A stretch of 64,000 nucleotides of DNA from Collinsella sp. (lineage in GTDB: Bacteria; Actinomycetota; Coriobacteriia; Coriobacteriales; Coriobacteriaceae): positions 186,001-250,000 of the forward strand of contig DXMK01000007.1 in assembly GCA_019414245.1 (NCBI GenBank), given 5' to 3'. The notes below the pieces were generated by a model. It was not told where the DNA came from and searched no databases. It saw nothing but the letters and a program-made list of their open reading frames with translations. A program made the position numbers and the translations under genes. The first letter of the stretch is position 1. The number at the start of each line of letters is the position of its first letter. This document shows positions 16,248 through 24,134 of this stretch, one piece after another.

Positions 16248-17162
16248 ATGGGGGAGAACGTGCTCAAGTTCGGTACCTACGTCCGTGTTGGAAACGCGGC
16301 CGAAGCCTATGAGCTCTTACAGAAGAACCGTAACAACAAGATTGTGGGCGGCGGCATCTGGATGCGCCTGGGTTCGCGTCGCGTGGCGACGGCGATTGAC
16401 CTTTCGGCCTGCGGACTCGATCAGATCGAGGAGACCGAGACCGAGTTTCGCATCGGTGCCATGTCCACCCTGCGCCAGCTCGAGCGCCATGCCGCGCTCA
16501 ATGCGCTTGTCAACCATGTCTTTGAGTTCGCCGTCCATAACATCGTGGGTGTGCAGCTGCGTAACACCGCTACGGTAGGCGGCAGCATCTACGGCCGCTT
16601 TGGCTTCTCGGACGTTCTCTCCGCCTTTCTCGCGCTTGATTCCTATGTTGAGCTGACGGGCGCCGGTCGCGTGCCGCTCGCCGAGTTCGTGGACATGGGC
16701 TATGTGCGCGACGTGATCGAGCACGTCGTGGTCGTCAAGCACGACTACCGCGCGAGCTACGAGGCCGTACGCAAGGCCGCGACCGACTTCCCCTCCCTAA
16801 ACGTTACCGCCGCCTGGTGGGATAACAGCTGGCATGTCACCGTGGGCGCCCGCCCGCTGCGTGCGACCCTGCTGCTGGGCGAGGCATGCGGCCTCGAGAG
16901 TGAGCAGCCTTCCGAGGACGAGCTGCGCGCCCTGGCCGCGTCCGTGCGCGCGCTGAGCTATGGCACCAACATGTGGGGCTCGGCCGAGTACCGCCGCCGC
17001 ATCTCGGCACCGTTGGCGATTCAGGCTGTGCGTCGCGCCGCCGGCATCGAGCTTTCGGCCGCGCTTGCCCGCGAGCTCGAGACCGTGCAGATTCCTAAGT
17101 TTGCCACGGACGAGTATTCCTGCCGCCGCGTGCCTTGCGTCGATTCTAGCGAGGTGCGCTAA
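16248..17162 (+). CDS. Molybdenum hydroxylase FAD-binding subunit (xanthine dehydrogenase / CO dehydrogenase medium-chain type)
   Basis: A 304-residue protein of the FAD_binding_5 family that passes electrons from the [2Fe-2S] centres to FAD. Seen are IVGGGIWMRLGSR and LRNTATVGGSIYGRFGFSD, matching the two FAD pyrophosphate loops of this subunit. The C-terminal 100 residues fit the CO_deh_flav_C domain. ATG 16248 lacks a clear site; a GTG at 16260 has GGGGGAG just upstream and gives MLKFGTYVRVG, an equally good start. It overlaps the next gene by one base (TAATG). Confidence 0.85.
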   Translation: MGENVLKFGTYVRVGNAAEAYELLQKNRNNKIVGGGIWMRLGSRRVATAIDLSACGLDQIEETETEFRIGAMSTLRQLERHAALNALVNHVFEFAVHNIVGVQLRNTATVGGSIYGRFGFSDVLSAFLALDSYVELTGAGRVPLAEFVDMGYVRDVIEHVVVVKHDYRASYEAVRKAATDFPSLNVTAAWWDNSWHVTVGARPLRATLLLGEACGLESEQPSEDELRALAASVRALSYGTNMWGSAEYRRRISAPLAIQAVRRAAGIELSAALARELETVQIPKFATDEYSCRRVPCVDSSEVR

Positions 17163-19993
17163 TGGCTGCCAAACTCATCGATCTTTCCTTTACGCTCAAC
17201 GGCCGTAAGGTCAAGGTTCAGATTGCCCCCGACACCATGCTCTTTGCACTGTTGCGCGAGCAGGGTTGTGCGTCGGTGCGCTGCGCCTGTGAGACCACCA
17301 ACTGCGGCCTGTGCACGGTGTGGCTCGACGGCGACCCGGTGCTGAGCTGCTCGGTTCCCGCCGCCCGTGTTGAGGGCCGCTCCATCACCACGCTCGAGGG
17401 CCTCAAGGCCGAGTCCGAGGCGCTCGCCCGTGCGATGGCTGCCGAAGGCGCCGAGCAGTGCGGTTTTTGCGCCCCCGGCCTCATCATGAACGTGCTTGCG
17501 CTCGCCCGCGCCGCCAAGGAGGACCCGAGCCTCGTCGCCACGCGCGAGGAACTCTCGCGCCAGCTCGCCGGCAACCTCTGCCGCTGCAGCGGTTACGAGA
17601 GCCAGCTGCGCGCCATCGTGCGCTTCCTCAACGAGTCCGGCGTGCAGGTGGGCTTTGAGATGCCCGAGCTGCCGGTCAACGACACGAGCTCCGACGGCGT
17701 CTCCTACAAGCAGATCACCCACAAGCAGCCCAAGAAGGACTCGAAGGCCCTGCTCGAGGGTCGTCCCGTCTACACCGGCGATATGGTGCCCGCCGGCGCC
17801 CTGATCGTCAAACTCAAGCGCAGCCCCTATGCCCGCGCCAAGATCCGCTCCATCGATACGTCGCGCGCCCTGAAGGTGCCGGGTGTCGTGGGCGTCTACA
17901 CCTATGAGGACGTGCCCAAGCGCCGCTTTACCATCGCCGGCCAGAGCTATCCGCAGCCGAGTCCCTACGACCGTCTGATTCTCGAGAACCTCGTGCGCTA
18001 CCAAAATGAGGAGGTGGCGATCGTCGCCGCCGAGACCGAGGAGGCCGCCGACAAGGCGCTCAAGCTCATCAAGGTCGACTATGAGGTGCTCGAGCCGCTG
18101 CTCGACTTTACCAAGGCACTCGATAATGACATCGTGGTCCACCCCGAGGGCGACGTAACATTTATGTTCCCGCAGGGCGGCGACGTCCCGCGCAACTTGG
18201 TATGCAGCGGCACGAGCGACTTTGGCGACTTGGACGAGGCCTTCGCCCAGAGTGACATCGTCTTTGAGCGCACCTACACCAGCCAGGCCACGCAGACCGC
18301 GCCTATGGAGACCTTCCGCGCCTTTGCGACGACCGACGCGTTCGGGCGCATTTCGGTGACCACCTCCACGCAGGTGCCCTTCCACGTGCGCCGCATGGTC
18401 GCGCAGTCGCTCGATATCCCGCAGTCGCAGGTGCAGGTCATTAAGCCGCGCATCGGCGGCGGCTTTGGCTCCAAGCAGACGGGCTGCTGCGAGATCTTTG
18501 TTGCGTTTGTGACCCAGCAGACCGGCCGTCCGAGTTACTGCTGCTACACCCGCGAGGAGACCATCACTGCGGGCAACTCGCGCCACCAGATGCAGATGAC
18601 CGTTAAGCTGGGCGCCATGAACGACGGCACCATCACGGCCATCGATCTGCACACGCTGTCCAACGCCGGCGCGTACGGCGAGCACGCTACCACGACGATC
18701 GGCCTCTCGGGCCACAAGAGCCTGCCCATCTACAACCACGTGAAGGCGAGCCGCTTTAGCTGGGACGCCGTCTACACCAATACCAACCGCGGCGGCGCGT
18801 ATCGAGGCTACGGTGCCACCCAGGGCCAGTTTGCCGTGGAGAGCGCCGTCAACGAGCTCGCCGACATGCTGCACATGGACCCCGCCGACCTGCGCCTTAA
18901 GAACATCGTGCGCGAGGGCGAGATCATGCCGCAGTATTACAACGAGAAGCTCAACGCCTGCGCGCTCGACCGCTGCCTGCTGCGCGCGATGGACATGATC
19001 GGTTGGCGCGACAAGCCGCTGGCCGTGGACCTGGGCGACCGCGTGCGCGCCCTGGGTTGCGCGCTTACCATGCAGGGCTCGGGCATCTCCAACGTGGATA
19101 TCGCCGGCATTGACATGCGCCTGGAAGAGGACGGCTTCATTACCATCGGCACCGGCGCTACCGATAACGGCATGGGCGTCGACACGATTCTGGCGCAGAT
19201 TGCCGCCGAGGAGCTGGGCGTTGAGAGCTCGCTGATCGTGGTGCGCGGCGTGGACACCGATGTGTCGCCGTTCGACGCCGGCTCGTACGCGAGCTCAGGT
19301 ACGTACGTGACGGGCCTTGCCGCCAAGAACGCCGCAACCGAGCTGCGTGAGAAGATTTGCACCAAGGCAGCCCAGATGTGGGATGTGGACGCCGCCGATG
19401 TGGTCTTCGACGGCCAGTACGTGCGCTTGTCCGACGAGCGCGCCGCGCGCGAGCAGAACCGCTACCTCACGCTGCGCGACTTTGCCAACCTGTGCGTCAA
19501 GAACATCGCGGGCGGCGGCGCACTGACCTCGCACACCTCTGCCTGTCTGCCCGTTTCGCCTCCGCCGTTTATGGCCGGCATTGCCGAGGTCGAGGTCGAC
19601 AAGGCCACCGGCAAGGTGACTGTGGTGGACTACGCGGCGGCCGTCGACTGCGGCACCGTGATCAACGAGGCGCTCGCGCGCGTCCAGGCCGAGGGCGGCA
19701 TTGCCCAGGGTATCGGTCACGCGCTCTACGAGATCGTCGAGCACGATGACCGCGGTCGTCTGCGCACCGGCAACTTTATGAGCTACAAGCTGCCCACGCG
19801 CCTGGATATCGGCAGCATTCGCGTGGCCTTTGAGCCGAGCTACGAGCCGACGGGCCCGTTTGGTGCCAAGTCGATCGGCGAGGTCGTCATCAACACGCCG
19901 CTCGCCGCCGTGGCCTCGGCCGTGGCGCACGCCACCGGCCACCAGGTGCGCTCGCTGCCCATCACGCCCGAGAAGGCCCTTCTGGGGGAGTAG
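17162..19993 (+). CDS. Molybdenum hydroxylase: [2Fe-2S] and molybdopterin subunits fused
   Basis: A 943-residue fusion. Residues 1-90 are a plant-type ferredoxin domain with Cys 43, 48, 51 and 63; residues 91-165 the second [2Fe-2S] helical domain (CGFCAPG, LCRCSGY). From about 180 on is the molybdopterin domain of the xanthine dehydrogenase/aldehyde oxidase family, with GGGFGSKQ and the C-terminal GAKSIGEV carrying the catalytic Glu. Substrate is unknown; xanthine, another purine or an aldehyde are options. With the upstream FAD subunit it makes a full enzyme. The moe/mod genes would feed it. Confidence 0.88.
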   Translation: MAAKLIDLSFTLNGRKVKVQIAPDTMLFALLREQGCASVRCACETTNCGLCTVWLDGDPVLSCSVPAARVEGRSITTLEGLKAESEALARAMAAEGAEQCGFCAPGLIMNVLALARAAKEDPSLVATREELSRQLAGNLCRCSGYESQLRAIVRFLNESGVQVGFEMPELPVNDTSSDGVSYKQITHKQPKKDSKALLEGRPVYTGDMVPAGALIVKLKRSPYARAKIRSIDTSRALKVPGVVGVYTYEDVPKRRFTIAGQSYPQPSPYDRLILENLVRYQNEEVAIVAAETEEAADKALKLIKVDYEVLEPLLDFTKALDNDIVVHPEGDVTFMFPQGGDVPRNLVCSGTSDFGDLDEAFAQSDIVFERTYTSQATQTAPMETFRAFATTDAFGRISVTTSTQVPFHVRRMVAQSLDIPQSQVQVIKPRIGGGFGSKQTGCCEIFVAFVTQQTGRPSYCCYTREETITAGNSRHQMQMTVKLGAMNDGTITAIDLHTLSNAGAYGEHATTTIGLSGHKSLPIYNHVKASRFSWDAVYTNTNRGGAYRGYGATQGQFAVESAVNELADMLHMDPADLRLKNIVREGEIMPQYYNEKLNACALDRCLLRAMDMIGWRDKPLAVDLGDRVRALGCALTMQGSGISNVDIAGIDMRLEEDGFITIGTGATDNGMGVDTILAQIAAEELGVESSLIVVRGVDTDVSPFDAGSYASSGTYVTGLAAKNAATELREKICTKAAQMWDVDAADVVFDGQYVRLSDERAAREQNRYLTLRDFANLCVKNIAGGGALTSHTSACLPVSPPPFMAGIAEVEVDKATGKVTVVDYAAAVDCGTVINEALARVQAEGGIAQGIGHALYEIVEHDDRGRLRTGNFMSYKLPTRLDIGSIRVAFEPSYEPTGPFGAKSIGEVVINTPLAAVASAVAHATGHQVRSLPITPEKALLGE

Positions 19994-20012
19994 GCGAGCT
20001 CGTCCGCTGTTG

Positions 20013-20052
20013 CCCTGCATCCCGCTTTTCGTCCGAATCGCGGGATGCAGGG
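20013..20052 (+). terminator. Hairpin after the molybdenum hydroxylase genes
   Basis: CCCTGCATCCCG pairs perfectly with CGGGATGCAGGG over a 16-base loop, 19 bases behind the stop. No T-run follows, so function as a terminator is a guess. Confidence 0.5.
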
Positions 20053-20160
20053 TAGCTAATTTGGGACGGGGCTATTTTAGCTACCCACAATTCGAATTCG
20101 GCCCCGAGCTCGAACGCCTTGGTGGGGTAGCTAAAATAGCCCCGTCCCAAATTAGCTACC
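20051..20160 (+). repeat. Family B inverted repeat pair (GGTAGCTAATTTGGGACGGGG)
   Basis: A 35-base arm at 20051-20085 is repeated as an exact reverse complement at 20126-20160, with 40 bases between. Each arm is itself bounded by GGTAGCTA and TAGCTACC, so each can also fold alone. A related single arm lies at 29821-29855. No ORF of note inside. Confidence 0.8.
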
Positions 20161-20257
20161 CTGTTCCGCTGTAACTCGTGGTGAGGTCGTGAGCCTGTAA
20201 AAGGTGTGCGTGCGCTTGCCGCTCGTATCTGCTATCATTCCTTGTCTGTGCGCTCAT

Positions 20258-20341
20258 GCGGGCGTGGCGGAATTGGTAGACGCGCCAGATTTAGGTTCTG
20301 GTGGGATTCCCGTGAAGGTTCGAGTCCTTTCGCCCGCACCA
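20258..20341 (+). tRNA. tRNA-Leu (anticodon UAG)
   Basis: Acceptor GCGGGCG/CGCCCGC, anticodon stem CCAGA/TCTGG with loop TTTAGGT (TAG), a class II variable arm and encoded CCA. Confidence 0.96.
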
Positions 20342-20432
20342 ACGCATCTGCGTCGGCTTCGGCCGTCGCGACTCTTTGTTGCATAAAGGTACCAGCACCT
20401 CAGATAAGCTGGGCAGTATGAGGAGGAACGTG

Positions 20433-21731
20433 TTGAACATCACCGCTTCTGACGTCAAGGACGCCAAGCTCACCGCTACGGTCACCATCCCGGCCGCCGA
20501 CGTCGACGCCGCGATCAAGAAGGCCTACAAGGACACCGCTAAGAAGTACCGCTTCCCGGGCTTCCGTGCCGGTAAGGCTCCCCGTCCGGTCATCGACTCC
20601 GCTCTTGGCGCCGAGGCTACCCTCGCTCAGGCCACCAACGACCTGATCGCCGCCAACGAGCCCGCCGTCCTCAACGAGCTGGACATCGTCCCCACCAAGA
20701 GCGGTGACTACAAGGAGCTCGACCTCGCCAAGGACCACGAGGACTACACCTACACCGTCGAGTTCTCCCTGCGTCCCGCCGCTGAGCTCTCCTCCTTCGA
20801 CGCCGTCGAGATCGAGATGCCTCCTGCGGAGGTCACCGAGTCCGAGATCAACAACCAGGTTGAGATGCTCCTCAACTACCGTGCCACCTTCGAGGACGTC
20901 GAGGGTCGTGCCGTCGAGGCCGAGGACTACGTCACCGTCGATCTCAAGGCCGTCGAGAACGCCGACAACTTTGCCGCCGAGGGCCGCATGCTCATCGCCG
21001 GTAGCGACAGCAACCCCAAGGAGTTCAACGAGGCCCTGATCGGCGCTAACGTTGACGACGTCAAGACCGTCACCTGGACCGACGAGGTCGAGGAGGGCGA
21101 GGAGGCCGAGACCCACACCGTCGAGGTCACCGTCAAGGGCATCAAGGTCCGCAACACCCCCGAGCTCACCGACGAGCTCGTCAAGTCCGACTTTGGCTTC
21201 GACAGCATCGACGCTATGCGCGACGCCATCAAGATCGAGATCGAGCAGGACAAGGCTTCCCGCCTGCCGGCCGAGAAGGAGAACCGTTGCGTCTCCGCTC
21301 TCGCCGAGCGCCTGCAGCTCGACGAGATGGATGCCGACTACGAGCAGTCCGTCTTTGAGGAGCTTGGCCAGAACTTCCTGTCCAACCTCGCTGCCCGCGG
21401 CATGACGCTGGACACCTGGCTGCCCGCTTCCGGTCTGACCATGGAGCAGTTCATCGGCGACCTGCACAAGCAGGCCAACGACGTCGCCCGCGAGTCCCTG
21501 GCTCTGGACGCCCTTGCCCGTGAGCTCAAGATTGAGGTCACCGAGGACGACATCAACGCCGAGTTCGAGAAGGCTGGCGTCAAGGACGTCGAGGCTTCCA
21601 AGGCTGAGTTCATCGCCGATGGCCGCATGCCTGCTGTCCGCGAGTCCATCCGTCGCTCCAAGGCCGTCGACCACCTGGTCGAGAACGCCAAGGTGACCGA
21701 GGTCGACGAGACCGCCAAGGACGCCGAGTAA
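20433..21731 (+). CDS. tig: Trigger factor
   Basis: A 432-residue ribosome-bound chaperone and prolyl isomerase. Residues 1-120 are the ribosome-binding domain with the docking signature GFRAGKAPR; the central part is the FKBP-like domain and the rest the chaperone arms. TTG 20433 is chosen: AGGAGG at 20421-20426 is 6 bases upstream and the protein then begins MNITASDVKDAK, the normal family start. GTG 20430 or ATG 20418 are alternatives with poorer fit. It precedes clpP and clpX, a widely kept order. Confidence 0.94.
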   Translation: MNITASDVKDAKLTATVTIPAADVDAAIKKAYKDTAKKYRFPGFRAGKAPRPVIDSALGAEATLAQATNDLIAANEPAVLNELDIVPTKSGDYKELDLAKDHEDYTYTVEFSLRPAAELSSFDAVEIEMPPAEVTESEINNQVEMLLNYRATFEDVEGRAVEAEDYVTVDLKAVENADNFAAEGRMLIAGSDSNPKEFNEALIGANVDDVKTVTWTDEVEEGEEAETHTVEVTVKGIKVRNTPELTDELVKSDFGFDSIDAMRDAIKIEIEQDKASRLPAEKENRCVSALAERLQLDEMDADYEQSVFEELGQNFLSNLAARGMTLDTWLPASGLTMEQFIGDLHKQANDVARESLALDALARELKIEVTEDDINAEFEKAGVKDVEASKAEFIADGRMPAVRESIRRSKAVDHLVENAKVTEVDETAKDAE

Positions 21732-21807
21732 TTCTCGCCACCTTGCCCGCGAGCGCATGCGTGCGCCCGTGATGGGGTAAAGTTATACACCGGTTATCCG
21801 GTTGCTT

Positions 21808-21855
21808 CGTACGGTGCCAGCCAATGCATAGCATGCGGGCACCGTACGTTTATCT
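21808..21855 (+). terminator. Strong hairpin between tig and clpP
   Basis: CGTACGGTGCC (21808-21818) pairs perfectly with GGCACCGTACG (21838-21848), followed by TTTATCT. It may end tig transcription or attenuate read-through into clpPX. Confidence 0.65.
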
Positions 21856-21894
21856 AGAACCAATTTGGTCCGCAAGAGAGAAATGGAGATGCGT

Positions 21895-22515
21895 ATGATC
21901 GCCAAGTTCGATTCCGCCCTCGTGCCATACGTTATCGAGCAGACGCCGCGCGGCGAGCGCAGCTACGATATCTATTCGCGCCTGCTCAACGACCGCATCA
22001 TCTTCTTAGGCGAGGAGATCAACTCCGTCAGCGCCAACCTGGTCGTTGCCCAGCTGCTGCATCTTGAGAGCCAGGATGCCGAGAAGGATATCTCGCTCTA
22101 CATCAATTCGCCCGGTGGCGAGGTCTACTCCGGCCTGGCGATTCTTGACACCATGAACTTCATTAAGCCGCAGGTCTCCACCATCTGCGTCGGTATGGCC
22201 GCGTCCATGGCCGCCGTGCTGCTTTCGGCCGGCGCCAAGGGCAAGCGTTTCTGCCTGCCGCACTCCAAGGTCATGATTCACCAGCCCAGCGGCGGTGCCC
22301 AGGGTCAGCAGACCGAGATCGAGATCGTGGCCGAGGAGATCAAGAAGACCCGTCGCGAGCTCAACCAGATCCTGTCCGACGCCTCGGGCCAGCCCATCGA
22401 GAAGGTCCAGGCCGACACCGAGCGCGACAACTACCTGACCGCTGCCGAGGCCCTCGACTACGGCTTGATCGACCGTATCGTCACCTCGCGCGACATCGCC
22501 GCGAAGGACGCCTAG
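21895..22515 (+). CDS. clpP: ATP-dependent Clp protease proteolytic subunit ClpP
   Basis: A 206-residue serine peptidase that forms the tetradecameric chamber used by ClpX. The catalytic Ser is in GMAASMAAVLL, the His in HSKVMIHQPSGG and the Asp in the ERDNYLTAAEA stretch. Oligomer contacts (INSPGGEVYSGLAI) are intact. Three ATGs (21883, 21889, 21895) are in frame; 21895 has GGAG at 21885-21888 with 6-base spacing. clpX starts one base after its stop. Confidence 0.95.
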   Translation: MIAKFDSALVPYVIEQTPRGERSYDIYSRLLNDRIIFLGEEINSVSANLVVAQLLHLESQDAEKDISLYINSPGGEVYSGLAILDTMNFIKPQVSTICVGMAASMAAVLLSAGAKGKRFCLPHSKVMIHQPSGGAQGQQTEIEIVAEEIKKTRRELNQILSDASGQPIEKVQADTERDNYLTAAEALDYGLIDRIVTSRDIAAKDA

Positions 22516-22516
22516 G

Positions 22517-23923
22517 ATGGCAGGTAACATGCAGGACAACTTTGACGAGAACGGCAACCCCATCCGCTGCTCCTTCTGCGGAAAAGAGCAGGGCCAGGTC
22601 CGTCGTCTCGTAAAGGGTCCGACCAACATCTTTATCTGTGACGAGTGCGTCGCCGCCTGCTCCGAGATCCTTGAGGAGTCGCTGGCTTCTGACTTTATGG
22701 ACGCTGCCCGCAACGGCAAGCTGCCGGGCTTCCTCAACGACCACGGCCAGGCTGCATCCCAGCCCGCCGTGGACCCCGAGGCCGAGGGCTTTGAGCTCGA
22801 GGACGACCGCCAGGTCATCACGCACGTGCCGACGCCGCACGAGATCTATGACGAGCTTTCGGCCTATGTCATGGGTCAGGAGGACGCCAAGCGCGCCATG
22901 TCGGTTGCCGTGTACAACCATTACCGCCGCGTGATCGAGGGCGGAGCGGCGCTTTCGGCCTTTGACGACGGTTTGGACTCGCAGCTCGACGACGATATGG
23001 ACGAGGTGGAGCTTGCCAAGTCCAACATCTTGCTGCTCGGTCCCACCGGTACCGGTAAGACCCTGCTCGCCCAGACGCTCGCGCGCATCCTCGAGGTGCC
23101 GTTTGCCATCGCCGATGCCACCGCGCTCACCGAGGCCGGTTACGTGGGCGAGGACGTGGAGAACATCCTGCTCAAGCTCATCAATGCCGCCGATGGCGAT
23201 ATTGAGCGCGCGCAGGTGGGCATCATCTACGTGGACGAGATCGACAAGATCGCCCGCAAGGCCGAGAACCTGTCCATCACCCGCGACGTTTCGGGCGAGG
23301 GTGTCCAGCAGGCACTGCTGAAGATTCTTGAGGGCACGGTGGCCAGCGTTCCGCCCACAGGCGGCCGCAAGCATCCCCAGCAGGAGCTGCTGCAGATCGA
23401 TACGACCAACATCCTGTTCATCTGCGGCGGTGCCTTTGTGGGCCTGGACAAGATCATCGCCGACCGTGTTGGCAACAAGGGCGTGGGCTTTAACTCCGAG
23501 ATCGCCGGCCCCACCTCGGTCGACGAGAACGACCTGCTGCGTCAGGTGCTCCCGCAGGACCTCAACGCTTTTGGCATGATCCCCGAGTTCGTGGGCCGTA
23601 CTCCCGTCGTCACCCAGACGCAGGCGCTCGACGAGGACGACCTGGTGTCGATCCTGACCGAGCCCAAGAACGCCGTGGTGCGCCAGTACCGCAAGATGTT
23701 CCAGCTCGAGGACGTGGACCTGGAGTTTGAGGACGCCGCCCTGCACGAGATCGCCCGTATGGCGCTTGCCCGTAAGACCGGCGCACGCGGCCTGCGCTCC
23801 ATCTGCGAGGACGTGCTGCAGCAGACGATGTTCGACCTCCCCAGCGAGGAAGGCGTCACCAAGGTCATCGTGACCGAAGCCTCCGTAAAGGGCGAAGAAC
23901 AGCCCCAGCGCATCTACGGATAA
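22517..23923 (+). CDS. clpX: ATP-dependent Clp protease ATP-binding subunit ClpX
   Basis: A 468-residue AAA+ unfoldase. The N-terminal C4 zinc domain is seen as CSFCGKEQ and ICDECVAAC (about residues 16-45), Walker A is GPTGTGKT, Walker B IIYVDEIDKIA, the pore loop lies in ALTEAGYVGEDVE, and the ClpP-binding loop falls after VVTQT. It forms an operon with clpP and ends at a clear terminator. Confidence 0.96.
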   Translation: MAGNMQDNFDENGNPIRCSFCGKEQGQVRRLVKGPTNIFICDECVAACSEILEESLASDFMDAARNGKLPGFLNDHGQAASQPAVDPEAEGFELEDDRQVITHVPTPHEIYDELSAYVMGQEDAKRAMSVAVYNHYRRVIEGGAALSAFDDGLDSQLDDDMDEVELAKSNILLLGPTGTGKTLLAQTLARILEVPFAIADATALTEAGYVGEDVENILLKLINAADGDIERAQVGIIYVDEIDKIARKAENLSITRDVSGEGVQQALLKILEGTVASVPPTGGRKHPQQELLQIDTTNILFICGGAFVGLDKIIADRVGNKGVGFNSEIAGPTSVDENDLLRQVLPQDLNAFGMIPEFVGRTPVVTQTQALDEDDLVSILTEPKNAVVRQYRKMFQLEDVDLEFEDAALHEIARMALARKTGARGLRSICEDVLQQTMFDLPSEEGVTKVIVTEASVKGEEQPQRIYG

Positions 23924-23944
23924 ACCAGCCAAAAACGTGCTTGC

Positions 23945-23985
23945 AAATAGCCTCCGATCATTCGCGGTCGGAGGCTATTTTATAT
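23945..23985 (+). terminator. Terminator of clpPX
   Basis: AAATAGCCTCCGA pairs with TCGGAGGCTATTT over a 10-base loop and is followed by TATATA. The A and T flanks make it usable in both directions. Confidence 0.88.
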
Positions 23986-24074
23986 ATACGCAAAACACCC
24001 AACTACCTGTGTTATTCTGTGTGTTTGTTTAAGCCTCAGCGAAGTCATATCAGACTGAAGTAATCGATACCTAA

Positions 24075-24114
24075 GGGGAGGAATGCAGACCCTAGCGGGC
24101 CTGCATTCCTCCCC
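24075..24114 (+). promoter_or_regulatory. Hairpin in the valS leader
   Basis: GGGGAGGAATGCAG pairs perfectly over 14 bp with CTGCATTCCTCCCC, 20 bases before the valS start. The left arm contains AGGAGGAATG-like sequence, so the structure might sequester or mimic a ribosome site. There is no T-run and no T-box consensus (TGGNACCGCG) in the leader. Confidence 0.6.
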
Positions 24115-24134
24115 GGCGGGACAGGGAGAGATAT

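Noticed and set aside
17159..18874. Reverse-strand frame of 571 codons opposite the molybdenum hydroxylase
   Set aside because: Antisense shadow of a strongly motif-supported gene.
24001..24134. T-box riboswitch for valS
   Set aside because: No TGGNACCGCG antiterminator bulge and no terminator with T-run in the leader.
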